Of a DNA stretch of 64,000 bases, positions 45,045-56,639 are shown piece after piece. The stretch's first letter is position 1. Every line of letters begins with the position of its first letter. This DNA is from Periplaneta americana. Lineage: Eukaryota > Arthropoda > Insecta > Blattodea > Blattidae. A model generated the notes under the pieces. It was not told the origin of the DNA and searched no databases. It saw only the letters and a program-made list of their open reading frames with translations. The position numbers and the translations under genes are program-made. The stretch covers positions 64,078,287-64,142,286 of the forward strand of contig NC_091121.1 in assembly GCF_040183065.1 (NCBI RefSeq), in the 5' to 3' direction.

Positions 45045-46350
45045 ATTCGTAAATATCATAGATGTCATTATCATTATATTATTTTCATCATTATGATTAT
45101 AATTATCCTCGTCATCACTATTCTCATCATCGTAATTATTACTATACTCATCATGGTTATCACTACCTTCCTCATCGTCATTATCACTATCCTCGTCATC
45201 ATTAACAATATCTTCGTCATTGTTATTATCTCTCATCATCGTATTATCACTAGCCTCGTCATCATTATCAATATCTTCCTCATCGTCATTATCACTATCC
45301 TCGTCATCATTATCAATATCTCCGTCACTGCCACTATCACTATTCTCGTCATCATTATCAATATCTTCCTCGTCGTCATTATCACTATCGTCGTCATTAT
45401 CAATATCTCTGTCATCGTTATTATCACTATCGTCATCATTATCAGTATCTCCGTCACTGCCAATATTACTATTCTCGTCATCATTATCAATATCTTTCTC
45501 ATCATCATCACTATCCTCGTCATCATTATCAGTATCTCCGTCACTGTCAATATCACTATTCTCGTCATCATTATCAATATCATTCTCATCATCACTATCC
45601 TCGTCATCATTATCAGTATCTCCGGCACTGCCAATATCACTATTCTCGTCATCATTATCAATATCTTTCTCATCATCATCACTATCCTCATCATCATTAT
45701 CAGTATCTCCGTCACTGTCACTATCACTATTCTCAACATTATTATCAATATCTTCCTCATCGTAATTATCACTGTCTTCGTCATCGTATTATCATTATTC
45801 TTGTCATCAAAACTTTTGTCATGGTCATTGTCACTATCGTCATCATAATTATCAGTATCTCAGTCATTCTCATTATCACCATCATTGTCATCAACATTAT
45901 CAATATCTTCATTATTAGTTCAATTATACCGGTCATTGCCATTATTATTCTCGTCAATATCATAGTCACTATCTTTCTCATCATTATCACTATCCTCGTC
46001 ATCATCACTATCCTCATCACCATTATCAATATCTTCGTCATAGTAATCATCACTATCCCATCATCGTCATTATCACTATCATCATTATCACCAGTCTCGT
46101 CATTGTCATCACTATTCTCATCATCGTCGTAATCAGTATCTTCGTTATGTGATTATCATTAGCTCTTGTCATCGTTATTATGTCAATATCTTCGTCATCG
46201 TTATCATTATCTTTGACATCTGTCTTAGTATAATCATTATCGTTGTCATTTCCGTAGTAATTAATATGATAACCGCTGTCATCCGCATATTTATCATGGT
46301 AATAGTTATAGTAATGAAGTCATCGTTGTAATAAACATCAGAATCATCAT
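45045..46350. repeat. 1.3-kb imperfect TCATTATCA minisatellite
   Basis: Built from TCATCATTATCAATATCT, CTATCCTCGTCATC and TCCGTCACTG blocks. TATTCTCGTCATC anchors at 45341, 45470, 45557, 45641 and (variant) 45728 give spacings of 129, 87, 84 and 87, all multiples of three. Frames on both strands therefore stay open for 180-290 codons (Ile/Ser-rich on plus; Asp/Asn/Glu/Ser-rich or Ile/Met/Thr-rich on minus). No start context, splice sites or non-repeat domain supports a protein. Confidence 0.85.
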
Positions 46351-46359
46351 CGTCATAAC

Positions 46360-48025
46360 TGATTTATTGTCATTGTTAACGTCATCATCAAAACCGGTAT
46401 ATTTCGTCTCTAACTCTTTTAAGAATTTTGGAAGTGTATTAGCATCAACATATTCATCCTTAGAATATTATGTTCTTCAGCCTCAGTTTAGTAAGAATGT
46501 TGAATCAACTATAGTCATAAGCAACAGAACTTTCTGTCCATGCATTTAACTTGTTGCAGGGTCATTCTTAAAATAAACGAAACAAATAAATAAGAAAGGC
46601 ACACCCAACTTCTTTGAACACTCTAGCACAGAATAGAACCCGAATCCTCGAGCTTTGTAGACGGAAGTATTAACACGTATTAGAGCCATAGTAAAGCACT
46701 TACTTAAAACACCGAAAATAAACTCATTGCGTGACAGAAGCAAGTGGATGTCACTAGAATGCATTGATCCTCGTCGTAACTGAAGCGTAATCCCAATTAA
46801 GTAGCCATTACCCAGATTTATGCCCCAGTTCATACAAACCTTTAAAAATTTCTGTCGTACTTAACATTACATTATCGACTGTAACAATTACGCAACATGT
46901 ATGGAAAATTATGGGATAATGGATCCAATAATGTGTCGGAATTAAGGTAATATACTAAGGAAAAATTATGTGTGGAGCATAGCATTGGCTGAGGCCTTTT
47001 CAAAATGCAAAGAAACAGTGACACTACTTCACCGCAGAGATTTATAGATGTTCACGTAATAAATAAAAGTTAATTGACACAAATGAGCTGTAAGCCACAG
47101 GACCACTTTCATGCCCACAGGGACTTGTCATGCTTATGAATTTCACATGTTAATTTTGACCTCACCTGAATATGTGGTGATTAGTCAATGAAGTTACATT
47201 TTCCCTAAACTTAGCACATAAGATTATAGACAGAGTTTTACTGTAATATGTTTCATTTACTAAGTAATATATTATTCTTGAAAGTTGTTTTTAGAGGCTA
47301 CTTTCCTTGCTTCTGGACCCATAGTACAGTAGAGGAGGCAAGACCTATCCTGTGACCTTAGCATGTGCCGTGGCTTTTTCACCAATGGGTTTGTAGGCGG
47401 AAGATGAACTTTCGTATTTGTTGATTCGTATAAGGTAGGTGTCTCTAAGTTCGCCAAGTCTCCAAAGTTTGCCACTCGTCATTTTCGTTAAAATACGATA
47501 TTTGACCAAAAGTTGGCAGCAGTAACTTGATGCATAATGTGTTAGAACTTCGTTGAATATGTAAGGTGCATTACCAGTATCTCTTGCTATGAGGTAGTCG
47601 CCATATTGTGTTAACTGTGATTGCCGGTATAAGATTTGCTCCGCAAGTATCCTTTTCATCCAACGGAATAAGTAATGTATTTACAGATTGTAATATACCA
47701 CTTTAGAGTCTATTTTGTGCACTTTTTGGCTGTATTTTTAGAATTATATTTACTTTAGTGGTGTCTTACTTTATGACGTTATTATTAAATATTGAAACTG
47801 TTCTTAAGTTCGCCACTGCAGCTTTTTTCATGGTCAACTTAGGATCATTCGCTGCTGCTCCTCTGACAGTTTAAATAACTGAGATTTCGATTGATCTAGA
47901 GAAAATCAAAACTCGAGTGGGATTTAATTGACTATTACACGATTAGAAGAAGGTATATAAAGATTAGAAGAAATAAAGTACTCTAATACAATAAAATATT
48001 GACTTACTAAAAAACTAAACTGTCT
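46360..48025. other. Unassigned stretch
   Basis: Minus-strand frames at 46546-46833 and 47272-47659 have no features I can identify. Confidence 0.4.
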
Positions 48026-48029
48026 TCCC

Positions 48030-48110
48030 TGGTTATTGCATGCTTATTTAAGTTGTGTTAACTCTCGTTAAGTGGTTTTCTATTTTATTTTATTATTGTA
48101 AATAGTTTTG

Positions 48111-48156
<46 letters not shown>

Positions 48157-48205
48157 GAATTAATTTGTATTACTATCTTTGTATCTTTCTCCGTCACGGT
48201 TATTC

Positions 48206-48259
<54 letters not shown>

Positions 48260-48400
48260 TATTACTATCATCAACATTATCATTGATCTCTGTAAAATTT
48301 ATGTGGACTACTGGATTGTACCCGAGCACGAGCATATGCTCATTTCGGGTATCTATTCATATGTATCATTTCAAATGTTAAATTGTGAATATATTTTAAT
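48030..48400 (+). mobile_element. LINE-type 3'-end repeat rich in ATT
   Basis: Plus-strand counterpart of 27355-27690, with two trinucleotide runs (48114-48157 and 48208-48256) and a CGAGCACGAGCATATGCTC palindrome near 48322. Confidence 0.65.
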
Positions 48401-49220
48401 TTGAATTTGAAATATTAGCCCTATATTGCCATACAAGCGTGGTAAGTACATTATAACAGAATCGAGGAACTATTTCCGAGATTCTGTTATGCGTTTAACA
48501 CATGTATTGCACGGTACTGTTTATTGGCCGATCTTAATAAAAATAAATTATTATTAATAATTTTAATTTTAATAAATAATTTGTTTTTGGACGCCAACAT
48601 TTTCATGTGTGATCGCCGTTTGTCATTTGTCATAGATGTCATTCATTTGTTATTATTTGTATTTGTCTCAGGTATTTGTCGATAGGTGTTATTCATTTGT
48701 TATTATTCGGAGGCGATTTTGAAAATGTAATAAAATAAATTATACAACGTTTAGTTTTGTCTTCAAAGAAGTAGGTAGGTGACATAGTAATTATACATAA
48801 TATAAATAGTAATACTACTAGGTTCAAAAAGTTCCCGGAATTTTACTACCATTTTCGTATTAATATATAACAAGGGATATTATACATTTGTTTTGTTGGT
48901 AACATTCATGATGTCATTTCCTTAAAGTTTGTTGGTAATGGCGATTGTTGGTTTTGAGTTGTAGGCAATTGTTTATCATAGTGTTTTGTTTGTTCGTCGC
49001 ATTTTGTAATTATGTCCACAGAGCAAAGTACAAACATCAAGTTCTGTGTTTTGCTGGGGACATGATCAGTATGGCTGATGAAGATGGTGATTTCTTAAAC
49101 AAAATGAAACTGGTGCTACTTTTACGACCCAGTCCCTAAACGACAGTCATGTGAGTGGAAATCGAAAACATCTCCTCGGAAGCAAAAATTTCCTAGGGAC
49201 ACTTCCAAAGGCAAAGTTAT

Positions 49221-49368
49221 TTTAAATGTTATGTTTTATTTAACGACGCTCGCAACTGCAGAGGTTATATCAGCATCGCCGGATGTGCCGGAATTTTGTC
49301 CCGCAGGAGTTCTTTCACATGCCAGTAAATCTACTGACATGAGCCTGTCGCATTTAAGCACACTTAAA
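49221..49368 (-). mobile_element. 5'-truncated SINE family C inside the mariner
   Basis: Bases 49211-49220 and 49369-49378 are the same 10-mer GCAAAGTTAT, a target duplication. On the minus strand the insert starts at TTTAAGTGTGCTTAAATGCG, so the tRNA head is lost, and ends in GCGTCGTTAAATAAAACAT. This shows LINE-type retroposition after the mariner arrived. Confidence 0.9.
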
Positions 49369-49489
49369 GCAAAGTTATGTTGGAAGTTTTCTTCGACTCT
49401 CAGGGTCTCATGCACCATGAGTTCATTCCAGAAGGCCGTACTGTAACGAAAGAATTTACGTAGAAACCCTCCGTCGCCTCTGGGACGCA

Positions 49490-49849
49490 GTGAGAAGAAA
49501 ACGTCCAGAAAAGTGGGTAGAAAACAACTGGTTCCTTATGCATGACAATGCACCTGCTCATCGCGCAATTATTGTAAAGAATTTTCTTGCCAGGCACAAC
49601 ATAACTGCTTTGGATCACCCACCATACTCTCCTGATCTCTCACCACCTGATTACTTTCTGTTTCCCCGTCTGAAAAGTCATCTGAAAGGACGGAGATTCA
49701 ATGCTGAAGAGGTTATCGCAAACGCGACGAGAGCACTAAGACGGGTTTCACAAAATGGCTTCCAGGCCTGCTTCCAGGAACTCTACACGCGTTGGCAAAA
49801 GTGTGTTGTTGCGGAAGGCAACTATTTTGAAGGAAATGCTGTAGAATAG
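49490..49849 (+). pseudogene. mariner transposase, C-terminal half
   Basis: An open frame of 119 codons, in phase with the protein upstream of the SINE (FFDSQGL and EFIPEGRTVTKEF segments in 49383-49470). It contains RRKRPEKW, LMHDNAPAHRAI with the second catalytic Asp, HPPYSPDLSPPDYFLFP with the third acidic residue, LKSHLKGRRF and terminal RWQKCVVAEGNYFEG. This is typical of mariner DD34D transposases. The TAG stop follows normally, so only the N-terminal half is damaged. Confidence 0.9.
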
Positions 49850-49914
49850 TGTTTAAGGTACGTTGTTTCTATGATGCTAGCAAATTCCGGGAACTTTTTG
49901 AACCTAGTATGTAT

Positions 49915-51990
49915 AAATAAATAGCATATAGAAAATTTTTGTAGTGACATATTAATTATACATCAGTGTAAGTAAATTGCATAGTTTACTGGTATAGGTT
50001 AATGCTTGAACACGTATTTTACTCCATGGATGTTTTCGTGTTCTGCCACGACCCCACGAGTGGCGCTCAGAGCAACAACCGGAAGTCGTAAGAAATGGTT
50101 TTCACGCATACGTTTTATCTGAATTAATTCATGCTTTTTCACAAATCTCCACTCCAATAAATTAATTTAGAAAGAGTGAACTTATAGATATAATAAGACA
50201 TTTAGTTATTTCCTTATAGCACATAGTGGTGCGCGACATTGATAGTTCGTTACTTTTAAGTAAATAAATAAACGTTGATTTGATTTATTTACTTACCGCA
50301 CGTATGTTGTAAGTTTTACTTACAACACAACCTTACCGATGTTGTTGGTAGAACAACGTCGGTAAGGTTGTTAAAAATCACGATCGAGCAGTAGTGTGTA
50401 ATGATAAGCTGTTCTCTGGTTACCAGTGTACTAACTATACATTCTTCATTGAACTCTATGGAGGATTACTGGTCAAGAAGACTTTGTTGATTCAGTTTCA
50501 TTTTTATTAAAACAGTTGCATTCTACTTCAATTATATGAATAGGCTATATTAAACAATCTCTGATACGTGACTATCCATAATCTCATACAGCAGAAGCTA
50601 TAACATAACCTAAAAAATATAAACAAGATAAATGAAAGAAAAGTTTTAATTAAGGATAATGAAATAAACGTGAATAATTTTTAAAAGTATAATGTTGGCA
50701 AACAAAGAAACAAATGCTAGAGAGGTGATAAAAAGAAAGAAATGCTAGGAAGTTGATAAAAAAAAAAACAAATGCTAGGTATGTGATAAAAATTGTAGGA
50801 TAAGCAGCCATGATTGACTGAAACACGTTGTTCCGTACCGTTTTATTGGTCAAAAGTAGTATGACGAAGCAAAAGTGTAATAGTTATCATAATACAGTGC
50901 TCTCTTAAATTCACTGAGCATATTGGGAATTAAATCATTGGCTTTTCCAAAACACGCTATGGAATGTTTAATATAAAACAATTTTTATCTCGAAAAGGAA
51001 GCAAAAACGAGCAAAACTGTATTAAACTTTTTTGTTTGAAATATCTCAAAGAATAACCCCCTGAAATTAATGACATTATTTACGGTTCATCCTACATGTT
51101 CTTTTCTTTCTTTTTTTAAAAGTGTTAGTCATAAAGAAAACACTTTCCTGTAGTTCTTCGAAAAAATGTGAATTCTTTTAATTTCCGTATTTTTATATTG
51201 ATAAGCTGTTCGCAGTTGTGTTACAAATATTTGTGAAAATGAAAAATGTTCAGCAATTCTTCATTATAGCTACATACTGTATAATGAACTTGGAGTAATA
51301 CTGCAGTCCAGGTATTAAAATTTGCTGCCTTGATGTAATAGTAAATTTCTTGGCTGCGTCTGCGAATTCGACCATTACTCAGCATTCACCGACCTCGTTC
51401 CTGTTGAATGGAATTAGGTGAAACTCTGCAGTTAACTTTTCTAGGCAATTGATTTGTGAAACAAGTCTTAAAATTTACAGACGTTAACTAAAGTATTACT
51501 GTTAAAAAGAATTTAAGAGGGAGAAATAACTCTGCATAAATATCCAAGAACTGTGTTTAGAAAAAAATTGCAAGGGCGAAAATGTGTTTGGCTTGAATTT
51601 TCTTAAGTAGGTTTGAAGAAGATCTTGATGTGTCTCGTCTTAACGTATTTCAGATGACTTTCCTGTGTAAATACAAATTCAGTAATACGTTTCGGCTATA
51701 GCCCACTAATACATTCACTCTTTACGGATGCTTAGTTAAAGCCGAGAAAAAAGCATATCCAAACGAATTGCGACCTCTAGGCCAACCCGAGCATGAAGAG
51801 TGTTCCCTTTACGAAGGGTTAAGAAGACATTTTTATATTTCAGTATTTATAATTAATAATCTTCTAGAAAAAGATTGCATTACTGTTGTAAGTAGTAGGT
51901 TATGAACTGTATTAAGTAATTCCGGGAATTTTTCCGAAAAAGTCTAGTGAAATCCAAGATACTTTTCAAACCAGTTACACTCACAAGCAA
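49915..51990. other. Unassigned stretch with a hairpin at 50325-50373
   Basis: AACACAACCTTACCGATGTTG faces AACAACGTCGGTAAGGTTGTT across a short loop, a near-perfect 21-bp hairpin. No gene recognised in the remainder. Confidence 0.45.
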
Positions 51991-51991
51991 G

Positions 51992-52560
51992 CATTCTGAT
52001 GAGGTAGATAAAAAAGTTATTTTTTTTCTTTCACCATGTTAATAATGTCAAAAGAAGTGCCACTCGACCGCAATTACGAGGGTCGTAAAAAATAAGTTCG
52101 CCAGGGGCCGTTAACAGATAGAAAACACAATTTCATTGGAAAAATTTATTGGAGCCTACTCAGCAATTGTTGAGCTATTTTTCAACATATTCTCCACAGG
52201 AATTGAGACATTTGTCATATCATGATATCGACAGACAGGTGCAGACGACTGTCAAACGCTGATTCCGATCCCAGACAGCTGACTTCTACGACATAAGGAT
52301 ACAAAAATTCATTTCATGATATGTTAAATGTCTCAATTCCAGTGGGAGATATGTTGACAAATAGCGCAACAATTGTGTATGTTTCAATCAATCTTTTCAT
52401 GCAATTGTCCTTTTTTTCTGTAAACGGCTCCAGGGAAAATCACTTTCTGGACGGCCTCGTAATTGCGGTCGAGTGGCCAACATTTTTATAGCACTTCTTT
52501 GATATTATTAACATGGTAGAAGAAAAAAATTTAACTTTTTTATCTGCCTTCGTCAGAATG
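51992..52560. mobile_element. 569-bp fold-back element of mariner-type origin
   Basis: The left half (CATTCTGATGAGG..., CCACTCGACCGCAATTACGAGG, AACATATTCTCCACAGGAATTGAGACATTTG) is an imperfect reverse complement of the right half. Matching blocks occur at both the outer (about 95 bases) and inner positions, the centre lying near 52260. The AGGAATTGAGACATTTGTCAT block resembles the 3' coding end of a Tc1/mariner-type transposase. It looks like two head-to-head element ends. Confidence 0.7.
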
Positions 52561-52596
52561 TTTCCTTATCAGAGGGAACAAATCCATTCCATCCAA

Positions 52597-53118
52597 AATT
52601 CATATCATATCATATCATATCATATCATATCATATCATATCATATCATATCATATCATATCATATCATATCATATCATATCATATCATATATTATATCGT
52701 ATCATATATCATATCATATCATATCTTATCACATATCATATCATATCTTATCATATAGCATATCATATCATATCATATATCATATCATATCATATAACAT
52801 ATCATATATCATATCATATATCATATCATATCTTATCACATGTCATATATCATATCATATATCATAATCATATATCATATCATATCTTATCATATATCAT
52901 ATCATATATCATTATCATATATCATATCATATCATATCATATATCATATCATATCATATATCATTATCATATATCATATCATATATCATTATCATATATC
53001 ATATCATATCATATCATATATCATATCATATCATATCATATCATATCATATCATATCATATCATATCATATCATATCATATCATATCATATCATATCATA
53101 TCATATCATATCATATCA
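52597..53118. repeat. (ATATC)n pentanucleotide array, about 520 bp
   Basis: Pure ATATC runs at both ends with a more irregular middle (AT insertions giving ATATATC, TTATC variants). His/Ile/Ser/Tyr frames across it are repeat artefacts. Confidence 0.95.
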
Positions 53119-53119
53119 G

Positions 53120-54700
53120 AGTCTGTGACCAGTAAAAAGATTTACGGGAGGAAACATTTATCACTTGCCAATTCCTTTAAGTTACGTTTTCTCTTTTGTC
53201 TCAAATGTTGTTTAGACTTAAAACAATATTTGAACACTGTATCACATTCCCCCAATCTGTCCTAAGATTACAGAATTTGCACATTAACATTTTCATCTCG
53301 GATACATAAATACCTTCACTCTCAAACTCTTCGGTCCTTGTATGCATTGTAACCTTCAAGGACTGTATTAGTAATAGGCCTACACTGTATTTAACCGTAG
53401 TGGTGCAATCCATTGTCACGACTAAAACTTGGAAAATATTTATTCCAAACCTAGTAAATCCCAATACATCTCACCACTCCGTATGAATTGACAGAAGCGC
53501 AGGCATAGAAACAAACATTTTACACGACTTAATAAGTTAGAATTAATGGACGACAAGAGTATAGAAGACGCACAGAAAACGGACCAGGTACATTTTTGTT
53601 AATATAGGAATAATTTATTCGAAATCCTCCTTTGTTAATAAGGATTATGACTATGATACTTGGAAATATTTATTATCCCGCCTGTTTTCCTCTTTGAATG
53701 TTATTCCGAAATAAACAATCTTACGCGCTAGTTGTAATGCAGGCGGACTCTTTACGTAAGTATACAAATCTTTCCTCTGCTGAGCTCCGCCGTGCGCGCC
53801 GACGCGTCTCTTGTCCGCACTGATAATTTGAGGGTTGTAGCCATGGCAACTGGAGCTTGTAGCGGAACCTTATCATCGCGACTTCGATAATGCAATCGGC
53901 CACCCTCCTTCCCTCCCGATGTCCGGCATTTCTGTAGTACTTCTTAAGTGTTGTTTTGTAACTGAAAATGGCATTCTATGCATAGTTATACATATTTTAA
54001 GATCAGACCAATAACATTGGCAGATCACAAGAATCCTGAATTTTAGAAAACAGAAATTTCCAAATATTTGAACCACAATAGATGGTGTATAAATTTTGGA
54101 AAAAAAAAAAGCAGTGATAGCAAACTTCTAATTAAAATGAACATTTTGAATCATGCCCATAAGAAATTCATCAGATACACCACATATTATTATAACAATG
54201 ATACTTAAATATATATAACAAATAAAATTTATATCAAATTAAAGTATTGGGATTTAAAATAAAACTGAAGATTCAAAATTTCAATTAATCTTTGATGATG
54301 CCTATAATAATTTTGCTACAGTTTCAGCAACCATTTGAAATTAAAATCTAAAATGAAAGAAGTGAGATAATAAAAGCTTACCTTTACATTAGCTTTAGGA
54401 TAGAAATTCTTGTGGATTTTAAATCCAAAAATTTTCGTTTGAGATTTCCTATTTTTGAATTAATTTTATAGACATTTATGTTCTGAACCAAACATTTCTG
54501 GAGATATGCCGTCTATGCTGTTTAATTTGGCACTATTATTTTTTAAAAGATAACAATAAAGTCGTCTGTTCAGATTTTGTGCAAGTACCTAAAGCAGCAT
54601 CTCGCCCCTCAGTCACTGCACTAAGATTGCTAGACTTCCTATTGGTGGAAGTAACGATACGTGTTAATGTTTTTATTTAATTTGCAAGAAAACTGTCCAT
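53120..54700. other. Unassigned stretch
   Basis: No gene or repeat recognised. A GC-richer patch at 53780-53830 has no assignable function. Confidence 0.4.
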
Positions 54701-54713
54701 TAAAAAAAACTGC

Positions 54714-55102
54714 AAAGGAATAAATCATAGCTGATCAGTTTCTCTATATATTTTTTTCTGAGAAAAGTATTCATTTGGAACTAATATGGTATAATAATTT
54801 TTTGTTACACTGTATTCAAGGAATAGGATATTAAAATCTGCACAGTTTTACTACTTCCACTCTGTACAGCATTGTACAATAATATTATAACTTACGTCTG
54901 CATACGGAATAAAAGGAATAAATCATAGCTTATCAGTTTCTCTATATATTTTTTTCTGAGAAAATTATTCATTTGGAACTACTATGGTATTATAACTTTT
55001 GTTACACTGTATTCAAGGAATAGGATATTAAAATCTGCACAGTTTTACTACTTCCACTCTGTACAGCATTGTACAATAATATTGTAACTTACGTCTGCAT
55101 AA
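54714..55102. repeat. 198-bp direct duplication, two copies
   Basis: AAAGGAATAAATCATAGCT(G/T)ATCAGTTTCTC starts at 54714 and 54912. Both copies end in CTTACGTCTGCATA. They differ at only a few positions by eye. Confidence 0.9.
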
Positions 55103-55109
55103 TGTTAGT

Positions 55110-56270
55110 ATTCTTGTGTTACCATTGTTTCGTATATCATGTTTATGTTTTGTTTATCTTGCGAAAAGAAAGGGGATCATGGACTGTTAACTGCTGGGCG
55201 GAATGAAGCTTAATATTATAGTAAAGTTCAATATTAAATACTGTCATTATAATCCGTTGATTAAGGGAGAACGCGAAATTGCTTCATGGTAAATGGAAAC
55301 AAGATGTCCACACTGAGCCGAGTGCGAAGTGGCAAGTCGTTTTCTAATTGCTCTTGTTTGTGGGCCGTGAAGTGGATATAATGACGGAGCAATTAGCGGC
55401 ACGCACCCAGATTACGTGCTTGAGCACTAGCTTCAAACTAGAAACTGAGCGAACTCACTTTCATAATGCCAAGTTAATTTTATTGACACAATATTCCTTT
55501 ATTTGAGGTGAATTCTAAGAAGTGGAATTTTAAATATCACACTAATACATTACTATGGAAAAGACAGTGTAGAGTATCCACCGGCCACTGAACGAATATT
55601 TCACACTTTTATCACTGCCAATGTGGCGCTATAAACCAATTTTCGGCAATCGGTAATTTGCTAAGAGACGTCGTTGGATATAGGTCCTCTTACACTAAAC
55701 CAGGAGTAATTTAAGCTTATTAATCAAATATGATTCTACTTATTGTTTTTATATGCTCACCTGTATGTAATTTCTATTTTTTACATATTTAATTGTTATT
55801 TTCCACCCAAATACCATTAAGAACGATGAATATTACTTAATATCTCCTATCTTTCTTCAAATAGTGTTTATGTGCCATGTTAATTTTAATTTGTTTTCAT
55901 AAGTTAACAATGTTGCACACTGGGGGCAATATATAAGAAATTATTTTCCTACACAATCCACGCTATATTCACGTTGTTTTGAAATGATTAATCGAAGATG
56001 CTTTGGTTATTGTTTATTACACGCATATTTGTATGTGATTTCTATTCTATACGTTCTTCTTTCTGTCACAAAATCATTAAGAATGGTGAATATTATTCAT
56101 GCTTGTTTCCTGTATTTCTTAAAATAATGTTAGGTGGCATGTTAGTTTTTATTTGTCGTTATTCACTTAAAAATGATGCGCCAAAAAATAAAAAAAATAA
56201 TAATAATTTCGTACTCAATCCACGTCCTATATTCACATTTTTGTTTTCCAGTGATTTATTAAAGAACTAG
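55110..56270. other. Unassigned stretch
   Basis: The segments 55736-55985 and 55995-56250 look like diverged relatives (shared ATGTGATTTCTATT, CATTAAGAA.G.TGAATATTA and GTGCCATGTTA-type blocks), suggesting an old tandem duplication. No gene. Confidence 0.4.
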
Positions 56271-56271
56271 C

Positions 56272-56460
56272 AGTACCCGTGCGCTCCGCTGCACCTGTTA
56301 GAAATAAATATAAACTAATTACATAATTAAAATAGGACGTTTGATCCAGGGAACATTCGTGTTTGTTAGAAGGATAAATCGTTTAATATGTTACTTAATT
56401 GAAATTGTATTTAAATAATTAAATTGCGATCATTTTGGTCCAGAGACCACTCATTGGTGC
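56272..56460. repeat. Dispersed repeat, second copy at 63813-64000
   Basis: Starts at CTAGCAGTACCCGTGCGCTC and runs through CCGCTGCACC, AAATAGGACGTTTGATCCAGG and GGTCCAGAGACCACTCAT. About 188 bases match the copy at the right edge of the window. Confidence 0.85.
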
Positions 56461-56639
56461 AATGACAATTCCTTTAACATGTATCTAATTTTTATTACAT
56501 GCAACCATAGTTTAATGAACATTGGCATCATTTAGATTCAATGTGTGCACTTTATTTTACTTGTTATAGGTTTCCATTGAATTATGGTAATAACTTAATT
56601 TTAACCCTTGTTTTCTACGTCTTCAGTAAATGGCGCTTG

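Larger units (their letters stand above)
48818..49907 (+). mobile_element. mariner element, internally deleted, interrupted by a SINE
   Basis: The ends are 26-base perfect inverted repeats (CTAGGTTCAAAAAGTTCCCG and onward at 48818; its complement ending at 49907), flanked by TA on each side (48816-48817 and 49908-49909). A start-like MSTEQSTNIKFCVLLG frame begins at about 49012. Most of the DNA-binding half and the first catalytic Asp are missing. The downstream half is open, with the HDNAPAH catalytic Asp at about 49541 and the last one in SPPDYFLFP. A SINE interrupts at 49221-49368. Non-autonomous as it stands, but its ends are intact. Confidence 0.9.

Noticed and set aside
45045..45848. 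Long frames of 289 (plus) and 182 (minus) codons read as genes
   Set aside because: They exist only because the minisatellite is triplet-phased; both strands stay open, with no splice, start or domain evidence.
47272..47659. Two overlapping minus-strand frames as a small gene
   Set aside because: No domain, no splice support, and frames overlap in different phases; left unassigned.
52513..53265. His/Ile/Ser/Tyr-rich frames at 52.5-53.3 kb
   Set aside because: A pentanucleotide array gives a five-codon periodic peptide in every frame.
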